DNA from: Nemertoderma westbladi | Taxonomy: Eukaryota; Xenacoelomorpha; Nemertodermatida; Nemertodermatidae | Reading direction: 5' to 3' | DNA: 49,574 bases | Assembly: GCA_032718475.1 (NCBI GenBank) | Contig: JAUCBJ010007952.1 | Coordinates: 1 to 49,574 of the forward strand | Shown: in pieces, positions 9,734 through 19,600 of the stretch | Layout: each line of letters starts with the position of its first letter | How positions within the stretch are numbered: the stretch's first letter is position 1 | Program-made: the position numbers and the translations under genes | The notes under the pieces: generated by a model | What the model saw: the letters and a program-made list of their open reading frames with translations, nothing else | The model's database searches: none | Told to the model about the DNA's origin: nothing

Positions 9734-10293
9734 TGTGACGGGATCCACGAAGGATCCCGGTTTATCCGGTTTGTCGATCTACGCGTCCCCGCCGTGTGTG
9801 AAAGGTAAAAAGAGTCTGCGTTGTTCGTCGTATATAATGTTCGGGCATATAGATAGATATAGATAATATATTGTAATGTAAAGCTGTGAATAATAGTATA
9901 TGGAAGGTGGGAGACGGTGATTGAAGTCCCGGTACTTCCCTAGCTAAACTAACCTAACTAACACCAAATAGCACACTGAGATAACTGAATAACTGATTGC
10001 TGATACCTAGTAATATACTGCACGGTTTGGCCTTGCTACAGTACCTAGTCGATGCTTCCCCCCTGATTGGCTAATATCCTACTTGTCACCCTTTGCCCCC
10101 CTCTGAAGTGCTTCCCTTCGCCCTTGCTATTCTCTCTCTGTCAGGGGTGTAACCCCTGACCCCTATTGTGCATTTCTCCTTCCCACTTTATTGGGGTGAC
10201 ACGAGGTTGATATTGGTAATCAACCTCGTGCTCCCAATATTGCTTAACGGCTCACTTTATGGGTTTGTGTGAGGTGGAATTGATTCGCTAACA
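9734..10293 (-). repeat. 5' LTR of the BEL-type element
   Basis: 560-bp direct repeat of 2700-3259 at an offset of 7,034. About eight substitutions and no length change. Contains the conserved 12-bp stem-loop at about 10200-10230. Confidence 0.9.
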
Positions 10294-10298
10294 CAATC
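10294..10298. repeat. Target-site duplication caatc, right copy
   Basis: Matches 2695-2699 exactly and directly follows the LTR. The host retroelement ORF continues at 10299. Confidence 0.9.
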
Positions 10299-10974
10299 CA
10301 CTTCTCTTGGCCATGCTGGTGACTGGTTACATGCCATTCCTTCTGACTCCCTTGGTCTACATTTCCTGGATGCTGAGCACAGACTCTCCTTGTGTTACTG
10401 GTTAGGCGTCCGTCTATCCTCTAGCTCGGCTCCCTGTGCCTCTTGCTCCCTCCCTGCTGACCCATTTGGGGACCATCACGTTGGCTGTGGTGGGGACTCA
10501 GACAGGATCGCTCGCCACGACTCCCTCCGGGATGCCATTTTCCAAGCTGCACAATCTGCTGCTCTGGCGCCCCGGAAAGAAGTACCTGGGTTGATTCCTG
10601 GCTCCCGCAGCAGACCGGCAGATATCCTCCTCCCCAACTGGAGACGGGGACAGCCCATGGCCCTGGATGTAACGGTGATCTCACCGCTTCAATCTAGAAC
10701 CATTAACAGCGCTGCGTCCACCCCAGGCTATGCCCTTACCGTTGCATGTGAACGTAAGCTAGCTGCCCACCTCGATGAGTGACGATCCTCAGGCATGGGC
10801 TTCACCCCCTTGGCTCTTGAGGCTCTTGGGGGCTGGGACTCCCACTCCACCTCAATCATCTCCGAGATTGGGCGTCTGCAGAGTCTCCGTCGCAGTATCT
10901 CTGCCAAAGAAGCCGTCAAGCATCTATTCCAGCGCCTGTCAGTGTGTCTGTGGCGAGGAAACGCCGCAATGTAG
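10299..10974 (+). pseudogene. REL-type retroelement ORF, C-terminal zinc and endonuclease region
   Basis: Continuation of the ORF cut at 2699. It shows CASC, then GDHHVGC (a Cys-x2-Cys ... His ... Cys zinc-binding pattern), then RHDSLRDAIF, then RSRPADILLPNWRRG and ALDVTV. The RPAD-x13-D-V-T-V arrangement with a later ERK fits the PD-(D/E)-x-K restriction-like nuclease used by R2-type elements. An in-frame TGA at 10780-10782 interrupts it. The same frame then continues with GFTPLALEALGGW and ends ...QRLSVCLWRGNAAM at 10974, so the TGA is a nonsense mutation, not the natural end. Family assignment is from motif order. Confidence 0.7.
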
Positions 10975-11055
10975 CTCCGTAGAAGCTCAAGCCTCCCCCC
11001 TGGGTAGATGGCATCATGTAATCGTTTTCTTCCTCTAGTATTTATATTGGGTTAC

Positions 11056-11169
11056 CTTGAGAAACACCACTAGTATCGCTTCGCATCTTCCACACCTGAT
11101 CTCCGACGAACATCATCGTATAATCAACCGATCCGCTATAATCATTGGTAGGCGCTTGGTATACTGCGT
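11056..11169 (-). CDS. Possible hemopexin-like exon
   Basis: On the minus strand a pyrimidine tract plus CAG (cttccccccag) precedes an open 114-base stretch that ends at a GTAACC donor (11055-11050). Both junctions are phase 1, so the exon is symmetric. The peptide contains VDYTMMFVGDQVWKMRSD and then GVSQG, which follows the hemopexin blade pattern: acidic start, aromatic strand, (F)xGDxxW, then a (Q)GxP turn. No neighbouring exons were found, so this could be one exon of a minus-strand gene, a shuffled fragment or chance. Start and end are set by the splice sites. Confidence 0.4.
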
Positions 11170-11289
11170 CTGGGGGGAAGGACGGTTGGTGACAATCCCA
11201 CCCCAAAGTCGCAGCTGCGTGGAGAACTATCACAAATCAAATAACTCGCAACATGATATTTAATTAATATTATTGATATTTATATATAA

Positions 11290-11960
11290 AATTCCAATAA
11301 AAAGTCATCTTTAGCTACAAGTGTTTAAAAAAATGGTCTCCAGCAATATTTCACCAGTTACACCGCAGTTATTCTTCTACTTTATAGTTGTTTGTTGGTA
11401 CCAATAATGGAAAGCTGGCCATGCAAGGATTCCAAATATGTAACACAATTTGAATTTCGTTGAAAAATAGCTGAGATATGAGCGTTCAAATGTTGCATGG
11501 TTTTGCAACGACGCGAGGCTATTTTATTCTATTAATAAATAAACCATATTCTGGAAGATTTTTTAAATGTATGAATAGCTACGTAAGATTATGATGAAAG
11601 ATGTAATGCATTGTTGCCCAGCTACGTATTTGGATAACCAAAATATTCCAGATTATGATGCATTTATTAAATAGAATAAAATAGCCTCACGCAGGTGCAC
11701 ATCCGTGCAACATTTAAACGCACATATCTTAGCTATTTTCCAACGAAATTCAAATTGTGTTACATATTTGGAATCCTTGCATTCCATAGCTTTCCATTGG
11801 TACCAACAAACAGCTATAAGGTATAAGAATAACTGCGGTGTAACTGGTGTAATATCGCTGGAGACACTTTTTTTAAACGCTTGTAGCTAAAGATTGAAAG
11901 CAAAAATAAAAATTCTGGCTCACCCAGTTAGTTTTCGGGAGGTGAAACTATCTCAGTTTC
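11290..11960. mobile_element. Large fold-back (palindromic) element
   Basis: The left arm (about 11300-11560) and right arm (about 11640-11935) are reverse complements over about 255 bases with a central loop of about 90. Matching blocks include ctttagctacaagtgttt against its complement near 11870-11890, gttgttggtaccaat against attggtaccaacaaac, and ggaattccaaatatgtaacac-type text on both sides. The right outer end recurs at 372-465 in the opposite orientation, so it belongs to a repeat family. No coding sequence inside. The form is that of a fold-back MITE. Confidence 0.8.
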
Positions 11961-12400
11961 AAATATTATTCTAGGACATGGTGTAGAACTGTATTGATTC
12001 CTGATCAAATAAAGCGATTTTAGTGCAATTACTTTTAACAATAATTGTATCAATCACTATAATTTCTAATTATTTGAACTATTGTGATATTTAATTTAAT
12101 ATAATTAACTTTCTGCATATATAATTTAACTTTAAGCGCTTTTTACTGAACTAAACGTGGACCTGAAATAATAATTAGTGTTAATAATTTATGAATATTT
12201 TATGTTATTAATTGTTAATAATTAATCAATTACATTTATTTACAAGGACTCCAGTGTCTTACGTTAATTGATGAAATATGTGGAAAAATATACATTTGGG
12301 AAGAGGCCAAGACCCATCATTTAACATTATAATCTTTTAAAAAACCCGCGAAAAACAACCCAGCAATCCAACACAACAGCCAATCAATGTTGTTCAAATT
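11960..12400. other. AT-rich stretch with no gene seen
   Basis: About 440 bases of AT-rich sequence between the fold-back element and the 21-bp array. I see no conserved protein segment, RNA gene or repeat. Confidence 0.4.
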
Positions 12401-12401
12401 A

Positions 12402-12780
12402 TCTCGGTATCCCGAGTTAGTATCTCGGGATCCCAAGTTAGTATCTCGGGATCCCGAGTTAGTATCTCGGGATCCCGAGTTAGTATCTCGGGATCCCGAG
12501 TTAGTATCTCGGGATCCCGAGTTAGTATCTCGGGATCCCGAGTTAGTATCTCGGGATCCCGAGTTAGTATATCGGGATCCCGAGTTAGTATCTCGGGATC
12601 CCGAGTTAGTATCTCGGGATCCCGAGTTAGTATCTCGGGATCCCGAGTTAGTATCTCGTGATCCCGAGTTAGTATCTCGGTATCCCGAGTTAGTATCTCG
12701 GGATCCCGAGTTAGTATCTCGGGATCCCGAGTTAGTATCTAGGGATCCCGACTTATTAACTCAAGATCCCGACTTAGTTT
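12402..12780. repeat. 21-bp palindromic minisatellite
   Basis: About 18 copies of a 21-bp unit, tatctcgggatcccgagttag with few changes. Each unit holds the perfect 14-bp palindrome ctcgggatcccgag. Because 21 is a multiple of three, it produces a long open frame that I do not regard as a gene. Outer copies are the most diverged. Confidence 0.95.
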
Positions 12781-13282
12781 TAACACTTTATTGTTTCTTT
12801 ATAATGTAATTTTATTTAAGATTTTTATTTCTTTTTTATAGAAGCTTATATTTCCCTTCTTCACAATTCTATAAGCATGCGATGCGTATACGACTATACG
12901 TGCAATAATTTCGCCATGTAATTTTCTTATTAGTTTGATAAATAAATATTGATTTGAAATAGTTTCTTATGCGAGGAGGTACGTCTGTGTAATAATAGTC
13001 AATTGTTTTAACTTCCTCTGTATACTATACACTAAAGAATATCGATAACAGTTGCAATGGTAGATGCTATAGTAACAGCTACTTATTAATATGGAGCTTG
13101 AAAAAATCAATTCTCACCATCTTATCTTTGCACATCCGTATATCTTCCATCCACAAGCAGGGAGTTTTATTAGAACTGTTGGAAACATTTGCCCTAGAAT
13201 GTTTATTACAGTTGTTGGTTGAGTAACAAATTAATTTGCTTCATCAATCATTTAGGTACCGTATTTTTTTTCGCGATACACC
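12781..13282. other. Upstream region of the crystallin-like gene
   Basis: AT-rich, about 500 bases, no clear TATA box or known element. A possible splice acceptor (catttag at about 13247-13253) lies before the start codon, so a 5' untranslated exon further upstream is possible. Confidence 0.35.
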
Positions 13283-13521
13283 ATGATTCTATGTACTGGT
13301 AGCGGTACCAGTACCGGTACTATTCTGCTGGTAGCAGCTCTAACTGCCTACACACTGGTCAGTGCGGCTGAAATCCCAGGGTGTGAGCCGCACATTGAGC
13401 TCTACCCTTATGATAACCTAAAGGGAGATAAAGTTGATATTAACAAGGAAACTACTTACAGTGAGCTAGTCGCAAAGGGAATAGGAAAAAAAGCAGCTTC
13501 AGTGAACGTAATCTGCGGCAT
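13283..13521 (+). CDS. Crystallin gene exon 1: signal peptide and domain 1, motif A
   Basis: Starts at the first ATG in a good open stretch; encodes the signal peptide and the first Greek-key motif, with IELYPYDNLKGDKVDI and ending ASVNVICG. The donor is GTTAGT at 13522. Ends in phase 2. An ATG reading through the donor gives a longer open frame (to 13711), which I take as read-through of the intron. Confidence 0.85.
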
Positions 13522-16500
13522 GTTAGTACAAAATTCTGTTAAAATACTTTATTATTGGTTCGTCAAGTGCTCTGCCAAACAGCACAAATCTAATATTTTT
13601 CTGTTTTGTAGTAACTCTATGTATATTGGTGATGGGCGTTTTTGTTTGACTTCTAAACTCAAATGGACTATCAGCTGTTATGTAACTTACAATATATTAT
13701 TTCTAGTTTGAAATGCGAGTTTATGTTTAATTAAAAGGTTGTTTGAGACACAGTTAGATATTGTTTTCTAATAAATTCAACTAATTAAATTAATTTAATT
13801 AATTATATCCATAGCATTCGAATTACGTTGACCCAATAGCACTGCTAGTGTATAGCCAACTGTCATCTGCTTAGTCGAGAGCAAGAGGTCAACTATATCC
13901 TGAGTCATATCAGATGCTGATTAATCGGTCCACTCTGCATGTAGTGTTTTGAAATCCCACTGAGCTGAGGTCAAGCTTGTATTCCAGTGCTGTTGAGCTT
14001 GCATTGTCGCTGTGGGGTGAATAGTGATAGGGTTTTATTTGAGGCTAGTCTAGTGCCCTCTCAGGCAAGCAGGCCTGCAAGTATCCTCAGTACTTAATAA
14101 AGACGTTTTTTTTATGACAAAATGTGTTATTTATTAATAATTTTCTAATGCATATAATCATGATTGAGCATCTATATTTTTTTACATTTACAGCTGGCTA
14201 GTGTACAGCGGGGTGAACAAAGATGCCGTGGTTATTGTTCTAGAATACGGGAAATACATGAGCCATCAGTTACCGAACGTAGCAAACTCACTAGAATCTC
14301 TGAGAGTTTTACCGAAACAAGGAATTGTACTCTTTGACCATGATCACTACAAAGGTAAATTTTAGATTTTTTTCGTAATATTTTTGTTAAATATAATAAG
14401 AATAAATTGTATTTGTGGAAGACCTTCTACTACTAGGATCGGCATGCTGCATTGCAGCTGCATTGCATTTTTAAGAATGCTGTGCCGGCTTATCGACAAA
14501 ATTGCACCGCCACAACTCCCTATCACCACCCATGACATTTGCTAGATCATCCGCATCTTCAAGGCCAGTGTCCTTTAAGATGCGTCTCAAGAAAGTCATG
14601 GGCTGTCCACCATGCTTATTCACTCCATGAGGCTGCCAAAGTACAAGATTATGCACTGGCTGGTCCTCACGGCGAATTCTAATGAGCATTCTAACAGCCT
14701 GTTCTAATGAGCTGAGGAGCCGTTGGGCTCCCTCTAGTGATTCTGAGAGTACTCCTAAGTCATCAGCAAAGTCTAGATCAGTTAGGTACTTGGCAGGATT
14801 TCCTCGACTTCTGGAGCCAGTAGGTGGAGTTATCATCACCCCATCATCATTATGATGATCTAAGGACATGCGTAGAACATAGTCAACAATAATTATGAAC
14901 AAGAATGGTGCAAGTGTGTCTCCCTGGAGGACGCCCCATAACACTTCAAATGGTTCTGTGTCACCGTCAACAGTAGACACAAATGTTGTCGAACCATCGT
15001 ATACTGATCTGATTGCTGCAATAATTTCATCAGGAATCCCATATAATGAAAGTATGCTGAGCATACGTGAGCGAGAGACTGAATCAAAGGCCTTGAAGAA
15101 GTCAACAAAGATAACAGCCAGATGCCTGTCTTTCTTTTTTGATAACTCTTCAATTATCCTTCTAAGTGCCAAAATGGGCTCCATGGTCCCACGACCTTTA
15201 CGGAACCCATTCTGATTTCCACGGAGCAGTCTCTCAATGGGATCCCTGATGCGATTTAATAGAATTCTATTGTATAGCTTTGCAGCAATCGAGATCAATG
15301 AGATTCCCCGAAAAGAACCATAGAGTGTTAGGTTGCCCTTCTTGGGAACTGGCACCAACTTATTTGTTTTCATTTCTTGTGGGACTCTTGTTGTACGGTA
15401 CATGTCTACTATGATGGGATAGATGAGCTTTAAACACTGAGGTATTTTAAAGACCTCAGGGGGAACACCATCTACTCCACTGGCACGATTGTTCTTAATG
15501 CTCTTTGCAGCAGCCTTCACTTCTGCAAAGGAGATATCACCAATGGGAATATCTGGGAGTACAGACTCAGACACTTTTGCTTCTATCAAGTTATCAGGCA
15601 ATACCCTGTCATTATTGAGGAGCTTTTCAAAGTGGGCCTTCCAACCATTGAGGCGATCGGGTGGTGATTCAGCCTTAACCTTGGTGGTTGGTTGGCTTTT
15701 TCGACCAGCAAGCAAGTTGATCGATCTCCATGCCTGGCTGGGATGATTGCCTGCTGCTGTCGTCAGCATCATTGATGGCATCAACCTGTTGGTTTATTAG
15801 CTCCTGTAGATTAACAGAGTACTGCCTGTTCAGGGACCTAGGTGCAGCCTTAACTGCATTCTTGGCCGCTGTAGTCTGTTTGAGTCGGGACTCTTTCTGC
15901 GCCTTGTAGAGGTCATTTCGGCACTTCTGAATTTTGTTGTCAGTCCAGGGTGCCTGTTTCCTGTCTGTTTTCTGTCATAGATAGTGAAGTTATTTGTTGT
16001 AGAACACAAGTAAGTAAGCAAATTTTGGGCGAAACCTAAGGCGACCCGAAGATTAAAAATAATGAATTTGATCAACACTGCAAAATATTTGAATGTTATC
16101 ATAAAAAAGCAGAGAGTTGCGAACACTGACCGCATGTGAAAATGGTATCTCCTCTCCATGAAAAATTGGTCGAATATTTAATAAACGCTTGTTATGTTAT
16201 GTTTTTATTATGGTTTCAACATTCTACCAACTCGTCTTAGTAATTTTAACTCTATTGCGACTTAGATTCCCTCCTGGGACCTCATTAACGCTTGTTATTG
16301 TTTTGGTTATTGTTTCGCCATTGTAACCAGCTCTTTCCTCATAATGTTAAATAAAATATCGATCCTGAAGGCTTTTTTAATGTCTCTATGCATGGCTCAG
16401 TCAGTATGTCTGTCAAATATAACCACCAAATGTACCCTTACATTTAGAATTCTCTGGACCTTAAAATTGGATGGAAATTATTTTTTGAAATACTAAACAT

Positions 16501-16575
16501 CGTCTGGGTTTTTTAAGAATATCCAAACCAAATATTTTTAAAATTGGCCCCAAAATGGCTCTGTAATATAATATA

Positions 16576-16611
<36 letters not shown>

Positions 16612-19600
16612 ATACAATATATTGTAATATAATGTATTGTATATTATTGTAATATTATACTATATAATATACAATAGAATATAAGTTAAAATTTTATTTA
16701 TTTTTAAGTTTTATTTATAAGTCCTTTTAGAATATAAGTTCAAAAGACACTTGCATAATTCTTCTGCACGTTTTTAACTGAAAATAGTTTGGGACCATTT
16801 TAGACCAAAAAGGCTCCAGGGCATTTCCAACCAAATTTGTTCAGGAGAAATATGGAGAAAGGTATTCTTAACAAGTGTACCAAATTTCAACTTATTTCAG
16901 TTAAAATTAGCGAAAATTTATTGAAAACAAAGGTGTCTAAATAAATTCAAACTTTCTCGCTATTTTAGATACTAAAATTTTTCTTTGTTGAACAATAACA
17001 TTTTCAACGAACTCTTAACACTTGAGTTTGGGAAAAGATATGAGAAAACTGCTTGCCGATTTTAAATTTCCATTTATTTCGCACATGATAGGAATAAAAG
17101 TTTTGCCCCCCCCCCCCCCCCCCCACCTTAACCATATTAGTGGGGGGGGGGGGGGGGGTAAAAATGTACAAATTTTAACGAAAACATCTGATTTTTTGTT
17201 TGTACGTAGATTTCACTAGTCCGAATCCGACCGAAAAAAAAATTTCGTAAAAATGTACTGAGGTCGTTAATTTGCAGCAGCATTAAAATTAAAAGTAGTG
17301 AACCAAATTTGCCAGTAGTGAATAATTTTCATAAATTTGAAAGTTAAAATTTTCGGCTATTTTTTTTCAATACAGGTTTTCTGGGGCGCAAAATCCATTT
17401 GAAAATATTTAAAAATTATCTGATTACTGTAAATGGGTGGTTTAGTCCACTACGTAGGCAAAAAATGTAAAAGCAAGTTTTTAAACAGCACTTTTCAGGT
17501 TGAACACAAAATTTTTAATTCACTTATACGATACTATAAATTCACATTTTCAGGTTTTCTAGGGCGCTGATTTTAATGGAATACATTTCTAATTTGCCAG
17601 ATCATTGCATTCACGGATCATCTACGGTATTGCCTTATGGGGCAGCTCCTACCCAATATATATTAATAAAATTCGTGTTCTGATAAATAAAATTGTGAGG
17701 GCTATAACATTCAGTGAATGGGATTGCCACTCTTTTCCCATTTATCGTCAGTTAGAAATTTTGCCCATTCAAGCTTTGTATAAGTGAAATGTTGCCAAGC
17801 TTATGTTCGATGCGTTTCATGGTTTATTACATTCTGGTTTAACGAATCTCTTTCGTTTAGCTAATACTGTTTAGTTCATAACTATAACACTCGTGGTTAA
17901 TACAATACTAATTTCTTTATTCCTCGCTTTCGTACTGTCCGTGGACAAATGTCCATACAGTATCAGGGCGAGAATCTGATATCTGGAACGAGATACCCAT
18001 TATCATACGGTCCACACAAAAACTTTCGACCTTTTCCAAAAACTTTAAGGCACATCTTCTCAGCGATAATTAATCTTCCTTTTTTTTTATTTTTTTATTT
18101 TTTATTTTTAATTTTTAATTTTCTTTTTTGTATTTCTGGATTTTTAAATTTCTTTTTCGATAGCTATTCTATGGTATTTCATCTAGTCAGATTCGATCTC
18201 TCATTATGTTGTACATCCCTTATAATTTCTCAATGTAGGTCTCTTCAGTAGCCCCCCCCCCCCCCCCCAGTCCCCCTCACGGTGGTAGCAACCTTAAAGC
18301 TATGGCTTTTCTGTTATCACCCTTTTCTCTCTCTGTCCTCTGATATCGAACCATTAACAAACTGGCTCTCAATCGTCCACACTAACATGTATGTGTTTAA
18401 TATATTTTGTATACCAGTAAGGCAATTAAAGGTGGAGGTTATTTTCAACATTGAAAGAGAGAAATAAACGAAACAATGATATATTGTAAGATGTAATGGT
18501 CCTCTCTGTTACAACAGCCAAGTGTGAGATCCAGCTTCACACTACAGCTGAGCAACAGGTATGAGGTTCTTGCCTCTAAGGTAGCAGATCACTGCGAGGG
18601 CTATACTACCTTCACAGAAGCAGTTAAGTTAGCAGCTGCAGAAACAGTTCCTGTATACCCTCGAAACAGGAACTGGACAGACAACAAAGTTCAGAAGTGC
18701 CGAAATGACCTCTATAAGGCGCAGAAAGAGTCCCGACTCAAACTGACTACAGCGGCCAAGTATGCAGTCCCTGAACAGGCAGGCAGTACTCTGTTAATCT
18801 GCAGGGGCTAATAAACCAAAAGGCTGATGCCATCAATCAGAATGGGTTCCGTAAAGGTCGTGGGACCATGGAGCCCATTTTGGCACTTAGAAGGATAATT
18901 GAAGAGTTATCAAAAAAGAAAGACAGGCATCTGGCTGTTATCTTTGTTGACTTCTTCAAGGCCTTTGATTCAGTCTCCCGCTCACATAGTTCAGCATACT
19001 TTCATTATATGGGATTCCTGATGAAATTATTGCAGCAATCAGATCAGTATACGATGGTTCGACAACATTTGTGTCTACTGTTGACGGTGACACAGAACCA
19101 TTTGAAGTATTATGGGGAGTCCTCCAAGGAGACACACTTGCGCCATTCTTGTTCATAATTGTGGTTGACTATGTTCTACGTAGGTCCTTAAATCATCATA
19201 ATGATGATGGGGTGATGGTAACTCCACCTACTGGCTCCAGAAGTCAAGGAACTCCCGCCAAGTACCTAACAGATCTAGACTTTGCTGATGACTTAGGAGT
19301 ACTCGCAGAATCACTAGAGGGAGCCCAACGGCTCCTCAGTTCATTAGAACTGGCTGCTTCTAGTGTTGGTCTTTTTATTAACTCCAGAAAGACCACAATT
19401 TTGACAGTTAACTCAGCAAGTCTCTGACCGGATGAGCATACGCTCAAAGGATGGTATGCTTGAGCATGTGGACGACTTCTGTTACCTGGGATCATGGATC
19501 CGGAAGTCAGGTGAGGACCTTCGAATACGTAAGGGAAAGGCATGGGCAGCCTTGAATAGGCTTTCCAGGATTTGGAAGTCTCCGAGAATTAATCGGAAAC

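Larger units (their letters stand above)
2700..10293 (-). mobile_element. Non-autonomous BEL/Pao-type LTR retrotransposon
   Basis: The element is 7,594 bp long, on the minus strand, with two 560-bp LTRs (2700-3259 and 9734-10293) that begin TG and end CA and are flanked by the 5-bp duplication caatc. By eye I count about 8 differences between the LTRs (about 98.6% identity), so the insertion is fairly young. A purine-rich tract abuts the 3' LTR on the minus strand (3260-3269). Three minus-strand ORFs lie inside: 9664-8153, 7941-6373 and 6448-5147. The second and third carry a BEL/Pao-type gag core and a CCHC zinc knuckle. No reverse transcriptase, RNase H or integrase motif is present anywhere between the LTRs; about 1.9 kb of satellite-like DNA fills the 3' side. 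It must borrow these enzymes to move. Confidence 0.85.
466..11040 (+). mobile_element. Decayed REL-type (R2-like) non-LTR retroelement, split by an LTR element
   Basis: The element holds a reverse transcriptase segment (about 1160-2699) and, after an inserted LTR retrotransposon (2700-10293 plus its 5-bp target copy), a C-terminal segment with a Cys-x2-Cys/His/Cys zinc-binding pattern and a restriction-like endonuclease signature (10299-10974). Removing 2700-10298 restores one continuous frame, which shows the two parts belong together. It carries at least one frameshift, one in-frame stop and a changed catalytic residue, so it is dead. Both outer boundaries are approximate: the 5' side abuts a fold-back fragment near 466, and the 3' side is placed shortly after the last stop because I see no clear poly(A) or tail repeat. 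Confidence 0.7.

Noticed and set aside
12402-12780. Possible CRISPR array
   Set aside because: The 21-bp repeats are directly adjacent with no unique spacers, and the context is eukaryotic.
12387-12809. 140-codon frame with SRDPELV repeats
   Set aside because: Product of a 21-bp unit without stops; the unit's DNA palindrome explains its conservation better than coding.
13522-13711. Extension of crystallin exon 1 into a 142-codon protein
   Set aside because: Domain homology stops exactly at a GTTAGT donor and resumes at 14194 in the right phase, so this is intron read-through.
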